A DNA stretch of 30,056 nt from RGUW01 sp049421025 (lineage in GTDB: Bacteria > Cyanobacteriota > Cyanobacteriia > PCC-6307 > Cyanobiaceae): the NCBI GenBank assembly GCA_049421025.1, contig JBMSMG010000017.1:1-30056 (forward strand). Direction: 5' to 3'. The notes beneath the pieces were generated by a model that was not told the DNA's origin, ran no database searches, and saw only the letters and a list, made by a program, of their open reading frames with translations. Positions 7,818 to 14,100 of this stretch are shown in pieces (positions within the stretch are counted from its first letter, which is position 1; each line of letters begins with the position of its first letter). Both the position numbers and the translations under genes were made by a program.

Positions 7818-8646
7818 ACAACTCTTCGAACAAGCGCTGCTGCGCTCCCGTGAAGCCGAAGCCTGCGGTGCCTTGGTGCCATTAGAGACCGAGTTGGTCG
7901 CAGCTCAAGAGTTGGCACCCTTTGTGCTGCGCCGTCTTCTCAGCAGTACCCCAAAGCATTTGCGAGCCGGCGGCCCAAAACCGAATCCGTTTTTGCCTTG
8001 GGAAAGCGAGCTTGAAGTGTCCCGGGTGGGCCAGGGACATGTTCTGCTGCTCAACAAGTTTCCGGTGCAGCTTGGCCATCTGCTGCTGATCACCAACCAG
8101 TGGAAGCCGCAATCGGGGTGGCTCGAAGCAGCCGATTGGCAAGCTCTGAGCACAGTCAACGCCGACACCAGTGGTCTTTGGTTCTTCAACAGCTGCGCTG
8201 CTGCAGGTGCCAGCCAACCCCACCGCCACCTGCAACTGCTGCCGCGCCGCTCTGGAGAGAGCCTCTGTCCACTGGCATCCCAAATCGAGTGCTGGCTCAA
8301 CCCACAAGCTCAAGCGCCCCGCCCACGCTGGCTCCAAGCTCTAAGCCGCCGCCAACACCCAAACGATGCGGCCGAGTTGGAGGAGCTCTACATCAGCCAT
8401 TGCCAGCAGCTCGCTCTGGGATCTCCTGGTCATGATTCGGCCCCGAGAGCTCCCTACAACCTGCTGCTAGGCGATCAGTGGTTGATGACCATCAAGCGAC
8501 GCTTTGAACATGGCCATGGCTTCAGCATTAATGCCCTGGGCTTTGCTGGTTACCTGTTGGTCACTGGGCGCTCAGATCTGGTCTGGTTGCGCTCTGCAGG
8601 GGGCTGGCGTCTGCTCGAGGAAGTGGCTCAGCCGATCGCGGATTGA
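7807..8646 (+). CDS. ATP adenylyltransferase / Ap4A phosphorylase
   Basis: Splits diadenosine tetraphosphate with phosphate to ATP and ADP, controlling a stress-linked dinucleotide; cytoplasmic. The 279 residues show the family layout: an N-terminal ATP-transferase domain with KPNPFLPWESELEV, GHVLLLNKFPVQLGHLLLIT and ASQPHRHLQLLP (the HxHxQ variant of the HIT triad), then the C-terminal domain with APYNLLLGDQWLMTIKR and SINALGFAGYLL. The frame is open further upstream, but that part overlaps the SpoIID gene and looks artefactual; the GTG at 7807 gives a normal N-terminus (MRSEQLFEQALLRS) and overlaps the previous stop by 11 bp. A sigma factor follows 76 bp downstream. Confidence 0.92.
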   Translation: MRSEQLFEQALLRSREAEACGALVPLETELVAAQELAPFVLRRLLSSTPKHLRAGGPKPNPFLPWESELEVSRVGQGHVLLLNKFPVQLGHLLLITNQWKPQSGWLEAADWQALSTVNADTSGLWFFNSCAAAGASQPHRHLQLLPRRSGESLCPLASQIECWLNPQAQAPRPRWLQALSRRQHPNDAAELEELYISHCQQLALGSPGHDSAPRAPYNLLLGDQWLMTIKRRFEHGHGFSINALGFAGYLLVTGRSDLVWLRSAGGWRLLEEVAQPIAD

Positions 8647-8722
8647 TCCGGTGAAATCACGGTTGACAGCCCCATGGCCGATCGACGGAGCTGGAGAGCT
8701 GTGTTCATAACAGCCGCCTTCT

Positions 8723-9460
8723 ATGCCCACTTCAGCGACAAGTCCCGCGCGGAGCCGCCGAGACCAACTGATGCTCTCTGGCCTTGAACTGGTTAAGCCG
8801 ATTGCCATCGGCTATGCCCGTCAAAGCAACGTCAGCCTTGATGATCTGCTTCAAGTCGGAGCAATGGGGCTGCTCAGGGCTGCCGAGCGCTATCAGAGCA
8901 GCATCGGCATTCCGTTTGCAGGCTTCGCCAGACCGCACATCCGCGGTGCGATCCTCCACTACCTCAGGGATCAGGCCCATTTCGTCAGGCTCCCCAGACG
9001 GATGGAGGAATGGCGCCAGCAGCAACTGGCCGCATTGGCTGGCTACCCAGCGCAACCTGCATTGCCAGGAGGATCTTTGGAGATGCGTCAGCAGCTGTTG
9101 CACCAGTGGACAGCTCTGTCGCATCCAGAATCGTTAGAAGCGATCGACGCCCTCGATGCCCAGGCCAGCTGCTGGGTCCATGTTGATGGCACAGGGCCGG
9201 CGGACAGCCCAGATGATTACTCCTACCGGCCTAAGGCGCTCAACACGTGCTGGACGTCCCCAACGATCCAGGAGTTGTTGAAGCTGGTGCCCAGCCGTCA
9301 CAGGCAGGTGCTCAAACGGGTGGTTCTCAACGGTTGGAGTTACCGGCGTACAGCTGAATCGATGGGAATCAGCGCGCCCACGGTTCAACGCCTGCTGAAA
9401 GCAGGATTGGCTCAACTGCGGTTGCAGCTCGACCCGCAAGGCTCAAGATCCCTGTTCTGA
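8723..9460 (+). CDS. Type III (SigF/SigB-like) RNA polymerase sigma factor
   Basis: An alternative sigma factor of 245 residues. Region 2 is clear: VSLDDLLQVGAMGLLRAAERY, then a Phe-rich FAGFARPHIRGAILHYLRDQ, followed by VRLPRR (about residues 36-95). Region 4 near the C-terminus carries the helix-turn-helix (PSRHRQVLKRVVLNGWSYRR then AESMGISAPTVQRLLKAG, about 188-235). Between them, where region 3 should be, I see no helix-turn-helix; the segment has three Trp and Pro/Asp-rich, possibly disordered sequence. This fits the cyanobacterial group 3 sigma factors. In other cyanobacteria SigF affects motility or envelope genes; the target here is unknown. No anti-sigma gene is adjacent. The last 18 bp overlap the convergent small gene. 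Confidence 0.88.
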   Translation: MPTSATSPARSRRDQLMLSGLELVKPIAIGYARQSNVSLDDLLQVGAMGLLRAAERYQSSIGIPFAGFARPHIRGAILHYLRDQAHFVRLPRRMEEWRQQQLAALAGYPAQPALPGGSLEMRQQLLHQWTALSHPESLEAIDALDAQASCWVHVDGTGPADSPDDYSYRPKALNTCWTSPTIQELLKLVPSRHRQVLKRVVLNGWSYRRTAESMGISAPTVQRLLKAGLAQLRLQLDPQGSRSLF

Positions 9461-9637
9461 TGCAGCGTCTCGCTGGATCTGCTGCTCCAAGGTGCTGATG
9501 GCGGCATTGACGGCAGCGAGCTGACGTTCAAGGGCATCGCGCCAGCCGCTCAGCATGCGCAGCTTGCGCTGCTGATAGGCACGGCGGCCACCGCCCTCGC
9601 AGCCGTCTGAACCGCAGCCGAGGAATGGGAACAGCAT
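9443..9637 (-). CDS. Small hypothetical protein with helical, basic core
   Basis: A 64-residue protein starting MLFPFLGCGSDGCEGGGRR and continuing with a long likely helix (AYQQRKLRMLSGWRDALERQ, then LAAVNAAISTLEQQIQRD). The heptad-like spacing of Leu/Ile suggests a short coiled coil. The frame extends to 9751, but the start at 9637 gives a coherent protein and avoids the upstream region of DUF3370, so I chose it. Cys-Gly-rich N-terminus plus helix is a pattern I recall in picocyanobacterial small proteins, without a function. The 3' end overlaps the sigma factor by 18 bp on the opposite strand. Confidence 0.6.
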   Translation of the reverse strand: MLFPFLGCGSDGCEGGGRRAYQQRKLRMLSGWRDALERQLAAVNAAISTLEQQIQRDAASEQGS

Positions 9638-9711
9638 GTAAGCTTGAAAAATCTTGCGAGGTTCTAGCAACTTTCGCAGGTGAGCCGCACCCCGTGTTTC
9701 CTGGACCAGCA

Positions 9712-11418
9712 ATGGCAATGAAACACGTCCCAACGATTGACCTGCGAACACGGCGTCACCGTTTGGGCCGTGCTCTAAGCAAGTTTGGTTTGAGCGTTGT
9801 CGTTGCGGCTGGGGCTATTCCAGTTGCACTGCCGCAGCAGGCCTTGGCCTATGTCGCTTTGATGGCTGGCCAACGCGCGCGTCCGTTAAATGGCACGTTC
9901 AATCAAGTTCCGGTCCTTCACTCCAATCAACCCGAGGAAGTTGAAGGTCCAGGAATCCTGATTAATACAGCTCCTGGATACAGTTACAGCGCTGAGAATG
10001 GACAGAATCTTCGAAATGCTGAATTCACCTTCAATGGTGATTTTGGCGTTCATCTACACCACAAATACTTTCCGCCCTACAGGCGCCAGATCGCCCCAGG
10101 ACAGAGACGCTCTGAACTCACACTTGGCTTAATTCTCATTAACCCCGGCTATCGGCCTGTCCACGTCAAGTTTTCAGCTGGAGCTGTCCGCAACAGCTTC
10201 GAAGCTCCCTATCTGGCCAACACCATGATTGGGGTGAGACCGCTTGGACCACGTCCTTGGAATACGGGCCCGGGTGATGCTACGGCGATTCAAATGCTTC
10301 GCGATCGGCTCGATTCCCGTTTGGCTGATGCAATTACGATTCCGCCACGCAGCAGAATTGTTCTGTTTCAAACTGATTTGCCTGCCCTGGGCATTGCCAA
10401 TGCGCTGCTGCGCGGTAGCAGCGATGGCCCCTTTCAAATGGCAGTGGTCGCGGCCAAGGAGCCCAACAGCGATTTTGACCTGATGGCGGTTTTGGACGAA
10501 GGCCGCTTGGCGCCAGGTCGTGTTTATCTAAGCAGGATTTCAGAAATCAACAACCGAGCGATCTTTTCACGCGTCGGTGGTGTCGCCATTGGCGATGAGT
10601 ACAAGGCTTCCATGAGCCATCATCTTGATCTCAATGGACCACTTCATGTTCCATTGACCAGTACCTTCCGCCATCACTTCGGAACAAACGAGGTTCAGGT
10701 TAATCCGCTGGCAAGTCGCATGATCGACTCGTCTCTCGACAACGTCGGCACCTACGGCGTTCGTTTTGATGTGGATCTCAAACTGAAAGGCCAAGGCCTC
10801 TACGACTTGGTGCTCAGCCATCCAGCACCCAATGGCGGCAAGCCATTCATCGCCTTCCGCGGCTCAATACAAGTGCAAACGCGTGAGGGCACCAGGGAGT
10901 ATCACGTTGTCTTGCGAGCGGGTCAGAGTTTGCCGATCACCAGTCTCAATCTCGAGCCAGGTGTGGACAATCCCATCAAGGTTGTGATGGTCTATCCCGC
11001 AGATGCCACCCCAGGACATTTGCTGAGCGTCGTGCCGGCTTCTCAGCTCGCACGCATTCAGGAACAGGACCGCCAGCTTGAACTGGCCCGTGCCGAGGCT
11101 GAACGTCAGGCCAGAGCCAAAGCCAGCCAGCGAGCCAAAGGCAAGGGCAAACCAGCCAAAGCAACGCCTCAGCAGTCACCACCACCGCTACCGGACGTTG
11201 AGCCTGTTGAAACCTTGGCTGATCTGCAGCTTCAACAGCCTGAGCCTCTCGTAGGCCCACCACCATCGGCACCAGCTGTAATGCCTCCGGCTGTGTTCCC
11301 CCCAGCGGATGGGCCAGCCGTCATGCCGCCAGCCTCGCAGAACCCATCAATGGTTGATCGCTACCAGCAAGCCCTCGAGGCACAGCAATCGATCATGCGT
11401 GGCCTGATGGGGAACTGA
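9712..11418 (+). CDS. Exported DUF3370 family protein
   Basis: A 568-residue cyanobacterial DUF3370 protein of unknown function, predicted to be exported. After a basic N-terminus there is a hydrophobic signal segment (FGLSVVVAAGAIPVALP) and a likely cleavage near QQALA. The body shows family features: RPLNGTFNQVPVLHSNQPE, PGILINTAPG, FNGDFGVHLHHKY and LGLILINPGYRPVHVKF. The tail is a Lys/Ala/Arg-rich helical stretch (about 470-505) followed by about 60 Pro/Ala-rich residues with repeated VMPPA motifs, probably disordered. The frame opens at 9625; ATG 9712 (or 9718) gives a proper signal peptide. The next gene starts 8 bp after the stop. Family fairly sure; cell location inferred. Confidence 0.85.
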   Translation: MAMKHVPTIDLRTRRHRLGRALSKFGLSVVVAAGAIPVALPQQALAYVALMAGQRARPLNGTFNQVPVLHSNQPEEVEGPGILINTAPGYSYSAENGQNLRNAEFTFNGDFGVHLHHKYFPPYRRQIAPGQRRSELTLGLILINPGYRPVHVKFSAGAVRNSFEAPYLANTMIGVRPLGPRPWNTGPGDATAIQMLRDRLDSRLADAITIPPRSRIVLFQTDLPALGIANALLRGSSDGPFQMAVVAAKEPNSDFDLMAVLDEGRLAPGRVYLSRISEINNRAIFSRVGGVAIGDEYKASMSHHLDLNGPLHVPLTSTFRHHFGTNEVQVNPLASRMIDSSLDNVGTYGVRFDVDLKLKGQGLYDLVLSHPAPNGGKPFIAFRGSIQVQTREGTREYHVVLRAGQSLPITSLNLEPGVDNPIKVVMVYPADATPGHLLSVVPASQLARIQEQDRQLELARAEAERQARAKASQRAKGKGKPAKATPQQSPPPLPDVEPVETLADLQLQQPEPLVGPPPSAPAVMPPAVFPPADGPAVMPPASQNPSMVDRYQQALEAQQSIMRGLMGN

Positions 11419-11426
11419 TTGGTTCC

Positions 11427-12452
11427 ATGAGCGAGAGATCAATGGAAGAGGATCCGCAAGGAAAACGTCGGATCACGCTGCAGCTCTCGCGAGAGTTGGT
11501 CGATCAGCTTGATCGCTTACGACTCGAATGGGGGCTACGCAGCAGGGGGGACACGGTTGAGAGGCTGATCGGCGAACTGCTGATCGAACCTTCTCAAATG
11601 AGCGAGGTGGATTCCCCTGATGCCACACCGCAGCAGATTTCAGCGACGCTCTTTGACGAGGGGGGTGCCCTTGTTCTGGTCGCTCAGCAACGTGGGGGTG
11701 CTTTAGGCGTTGACTTTGTCGATAGTTCTGGATCATCCGCAAAGAACCAACGCGCTCAAGGTGCAGGCGGCTCACCCGGAATTGATCTACCCGGTTTTGT
11801 GCGTAGGCAGTCAGATCAACTGAGGCAATCGCTGCACCCCCAGCCTCCAAAAGAGAACCGAAGTGCTGATCTCATTCCGCTGGTTGGAGCGGCGAACCTC
11901 GCCGATGCCCTATCTGCAGCAGAACAGCATTGGCTACAGCTGTATGGCACCCCTGCCAATGACAATGTGCTCGAAGCAGCGATGCAATGGCTGGCCAAGG
12001 ACATCTGGCCGCAATCTGATCTGAGCGAGGGCAAAGCCTTCACCTGGACGCAAGCCTGCCGTCTTGCCGTTGAGCTCGCACCGAGTTGGCCCGCAGGCCA
12101 ACCCAGCTTTGAGACCGTGATGGCGCTCGCCGGCTTGCTAGAGGACCCCTTCAGTTCGGCCACCTTGAGCATGCGGATTCCCACGTTGATTCGTCGGTTT
12201 GTGCACCGCATGCGTCGCCGGCAGCGGGGCATGTCCTTTGAAACCCTTGAAAACACGATGAGTCTCCATGGGGCACTCAAACTCTTGCAGCTGCCAACAG
12301 CCCCAGGTCACCGCCTGACACTGGCGGATATTCGCGACGCCTACAAGGAACAGGCCTTGAAGCACCATCCAGATTCAGGGGGCAACCCTGAGCAAATGCG
12401 CAGGCTGAATGAGGCCTACCAACTGCTGAAGGAGCTCTACCGCGCCTCATAG
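11427..12452 (+). CDS. Ribbon-helix-helix / J-domain fusion protein
   Basis: A 341-residue soluble protein with two recognisable ends. Residues about 13-52 (KRRITLQLSRELVDQLDRLR then a GDTVERLIGELL helix) look like a ribbon-helix-helix DNA-binding unit. Residues about 290-341 form a C-terminal J-domain with ADIRDAYKEQALKHHPDSGG and the HPD motif at 314-316, the site that stimulates DnaK ATPase, then LNEAYQLLKELY. The middle has a Gly/Ser-rich linker and a helical region (about 140-280) I do not recognise. Known J-proteins recruit Hsp70 to a substrate; here the target might be DNA-bound, which is inference. It follows DUF3370 by 8 bp. The RHH call rests on pattern only. Confidence 0.78.
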   Translation: MSERSMEEDPQGKRRITLQLSRELVDQLDRLRLEWGLRSRGDTVERLIGELLIEPSQMSEVDSPDATPQQISATLFDEGGALVLVAQQRGGALGVDFVDSSGSSAKNQRAQGAGGSPGIDLPGFVRRQSDQLRQSLHPQPPKENRSADLIPLVGAANLADALSAAEQHWLQLYGTPANDNVLEAAMQWLAKDIWPQSDLSEGKAFTWTQACRLAVELAPSWPAGQPSFETVMALAGLLEDPFSSATLSMRIPTLIRRFVHRMRRRQRGMSFETLENTMSLHGALKLLQLPTAPGHRLTLADIRDAYKEQALKHHPDSGGNPEQMRRLNEAYQLLKELYRAS

Positions 12453-12460
12453 CAGTCAAA

Positions 12461-12517
12461 AGTCTTATCTGAGACTTATTTTTAGTCTTAGAGTAAGACC
12501 TAGATGCTAGTTCTAAG
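12461..12517 (+). terminator. AT-rich stem-loop cluster after the RHH/J-domain gene
   Basis: Just after the stop at 12452, GTCTTA occurs at 12462-12467 and 12485-12490, and TAAGAC at 12494-12499 can pair with either copy; CTTAGA (12487-12492) can also pair with TCTAAG (12512-12517). The stems are only 6 bp and AT-rich, so termination is possible but weakly supported. Confidence 0.25.
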
Positions 12518-12662
12518 AAATTGCTCTTTCCGCATCAGAAATCCACTGCCCATGAATGAGCGTCGAGGGTGACATACGCAAGACGAGCCGGTAATTCATT
12601 TATTCGTCACAGATGAGACTTAGTTCAGGACCTCATATGCGTCTCGATTGCGACTTATGAAC

Positions 12663-12681
12663 AATATCAAGAATTGATATT
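12663..12681. repeat. 19-base palindrome (8-bp arms, 3-base spacer)
   Basis: AATATCAA and TTGATATT are exact reverse complements around GAA. The AT-rich composition and short spacer fit a protein-binding operator as well as an RNA hairpin. No gene starts immediately next to it on either strand, so its target is unclear. Confidence 0.6.
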
Positions 12682-12939
12682 TCGTCGATTCTGGCTGCAG
12701 CCTGCATCAATCCTCTTGCCGCACGGAGGCGATGAAAAAAGCAGTGTTCACTTGAAATCACTCGGCAACGCATTGGCGCCTAGACCCCATGGATGTCCTT
12801 TGGCGCAGCTCAACAACGCTGTCGGCATGCAGCCAGTGAACGATCAGGTGTACTGGTTTGCGTTGCGCGGACTCCAACTGCCTCGGTTGTTGATTTTTCA
12901 GCGCCTGGCTCCTCAGCCGCACTACCACAATTGGCCAGA

Positions 12940-12969
12940 GACGTTGTCCACACCGAGATGGACAACGTC
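12940..12969. repeat. Perfect 11-bp inverted repeat (hairpin)
   Basis: GACGTTGTCCA at 12940-12950 is the exact reverse complement of TGGACAACGTC at 12959-12969, with an 8-base loop CACCGAGA. There is no adjacent T-run, so it is not a classic intrinsic terminator on either strand. The ATG at 12958 sits at the loop edge and its last two bases are inside the stem. Confidence 0.8.
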
Positions 12970-13002
12970 AAAGTGTTTGCTATGACTGCATTTCTTTCTC
13001 TA

Positions 13003-13029
13003 GCGTACCTGCTTATGTCACAGGTACGC
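13003..13029. repeat. Perfect 9-bp inverted repeat (hairpin)
   Basis: GCGTACCTG at 13003-13011 is the exact reverse complement of CAGGTACGC at 13021-13029, loop CTTATGTCA. It lies 33 bp after the 11-bp hairpin. No strong T-run follows on either strand. Confidence 0.75.
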
Positions 13030-13181
13030 AGTTGAATTGTCTGTGTATGCGCGCCGCAGGGTGAACGGGACCACGCAAAAGAGCGAATGGCAGCAGGCCT
13101 AGATCCAGTGTCGTAACCGACTCAACATGGTCCAGGCTAGAGACTTGTGCTGAGTCGCATAAAAGTTTGCTGAGACAATCA

Positions 13182-13204
13182 ACTTGCGGCGCTAGCGAGC
13201 AAGT
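13182..13204. repeat. Nested inverted repeat
   Basis: ACTTGC at 13182-13187 pairs with GCAAGT at 13199-13204, and the interior carries the 8-base palindrome CGCTAGCG. A second imperfect stem follows at once: GGATTGAGGC (13215-13224) with GCCTCATCC (13233-13241), one bulged T. Both are moderate in strength. Confidence 0.45.
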
Positions 13205-13364
13205 CCAAGCTCCTGGATTGAGGCACTGGAGGGCCTCATCCATGCGCAGGATCAAGCCCCTCGGCGTGAACCATCTTGAGCAGGGCAAAGTCAGCGTCAG
13301 GCCAGCTCAAAACAAGAGCCAGTTAGTCCCGGCAATCTTGACAAAGAACAGAAACAAGACCAAT

Positions 13365-13421
13365 AACGGGTCTCGTTCAAGACAGGCGTAACGAATGGCT
13401 TGGACCCGTTTCGGCCTGTCT
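13365..13421 (-). terminator. apcD terminator with two interleaved 8-bp stems
   Basis: Begins 36 bases after the apcD stop on the minus strand. Stem A: AACGGGTC (13365-13372) with GACCCGTT (13403-13410), extended by TCGTT (13373-13377) with AACGA (13390-13394). Stem B: AGACAGGC (13380-13387) with GCCTGTCT (13414-13421). Read on the minus strand, stem A is followed by a T-rich tract (14 T in the next 23 bases, 13364 down to 13342), the mark of an intrinsic terminator. The arms occur in the order A-B-A'-B', so both stems together would be a pseudoknot; otherwise they compete. Confidence 0.5.
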
Positions 13422-13456
13422 GTTGTGCCGTTCAGCGAGGTCCCGAGACATCCTGC

Positions 13457-13951
13457 TCAGGTGCTGGTCTGCATCCCCTGAATCAAATAATCGAAATAGG
13501 GGGCTGCCAATGCGGCTTCAGGAGCATTTAACAAGGCCAACGACGCATCCTTGAGGCATCGCATGGACTCGACCATTCCTGGCATGGGCACACCAAGACT
13601 GTTGTACATCTCGCGAGCGCCAACGAGGCCGATGTTCTGGATCATTTCGGTGCTGCCCGCCAACACCCCATAGGTCACGAGCCGCAGGTACCAGCTGAAG
13701 TCACGCAGACACTGGGCTCGCTGCTTTTGGCCATAGGCATTGCCGCCAGGTGCGACGTACTCAGGCTTACGGCTGAACAGTTGCTTGGCGGCTTCATCAA
13801 CGATCTTCTTCTCGTTGATGTTGAGAGTCTTCACCACCGAGAGGCGTTGGTTCCCTCCGGAGAGGAAGTCAACCATCGACTTGAGCTCCCCCCCGCTGGG
13901 GTAGCGCAGCTCATCGTCTGCCTGCAGGATCAGATCGCGAACAACGCTCAT
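13457..13951 (-). CDS. apcD: Allophycocyanin B alpha-type subunit (ApcD)
   Basis: A 164-residue biliprotein of the phycobilisome core, the terminal emitter that passes energy to chlorophyll, chiefly toward photosystem I. It starts MSVVRDLILQADDELRYPS, has the GGNAYG loop, the chromophore-binding Cys at C81 (QRAQCLRD), YLRLVTYGVLAG, GAREMYNSLGVP and ends in APYFDYLIQGM. These match ApcD better than ApcA, ApcB or ApcF by recall. The frame extends 13 codons further to a TTG at 13990, but MSVV is the conserved family start, so I chose 13951; there is no good ribosome-binding site before it. It stands alone, far from other apc genes, with a likely terminator downstream. It is divergent from the RNA methyltransferase gene. 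Confidence 0.93.
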   Translation of the reverse strand: MSVVRDLILQADDELRYPSGGELKSMVDFLSGGNQRLSVVKTLNINEKKIVDEAAKQLFSRKPEYVAPGGNAYGQKQRAQCLRDFSWYLRLVTYGVLAGSTEMIQNIGLVGAREMYNSLGVPMPGMVESMRCLKDASLALLNAPEAALAAPYFDYLIQGMQTST

Positions 13952-14100
13952 GGAGCCCAGATCAAGCTCCATGACTTTATCGGTCCTCAACGACGTTCAC
14001 GCCGTCTTGGCTCAGGGTGTAACGCCCCTTTGCAACCCGCCTGGGCGCTAGGCAGCCGCCTGTGAGCCTTGAATAGAGAAAAGTCATCTGGCTGGCTGGC
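13952..14100. promoter_or_regulatory. Divergent intergenic region, apcD / RNA methyltransferase
   Basis: 149 bp between the two divergent starts must by position carry both promoters. On the minus strand GATAAAG lies about 30 bases before the apcD start and could be a -10, but no matching -35 is clear. I see no strong operator. Confidence 0.3.

Larger units (their letters stand above)
12453..13456. other. 1-kb intergenic region, hairpin-rich, no convincing gene
   Basis: This is by far the largest gap in the window. The first 230 bp are visibly richer in A/T than the flanks. Frames of 60-100 codons exist on both strands (for example 12674-12985 plus and 13013-13288 minus) but none resembles a protein family or has a persuasive start. 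I found no tRNA, tmRNA or known cyanobacterial sRNA signature. It does contain several perfect inverted repeats, listed separately, and a probable apcD terminator at its right end. It may hold one or more non-coding RNAs or decayed sequence. Confidence 0.6.

Noticed and set aside
8663..8710. TTGACA at 8663 as a sigma factor promoter
   Set aside because: No -10-like hexamer occurs at a 16-18 bp spacing; the nearest candidate (TCATAA) is about 36 bp away.
12674..12985. 103-codon plus-strand frame in the large gap
   Set aside because: No recognisable family, no good ribosome-binding site, and it overlaps another equally unconvincing frame (12793-13035).
13013..13288. 91-codon minus-strand frame in the large gap
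   Set aside because: No motif or plausible start context; it runs through several inverted repeats.
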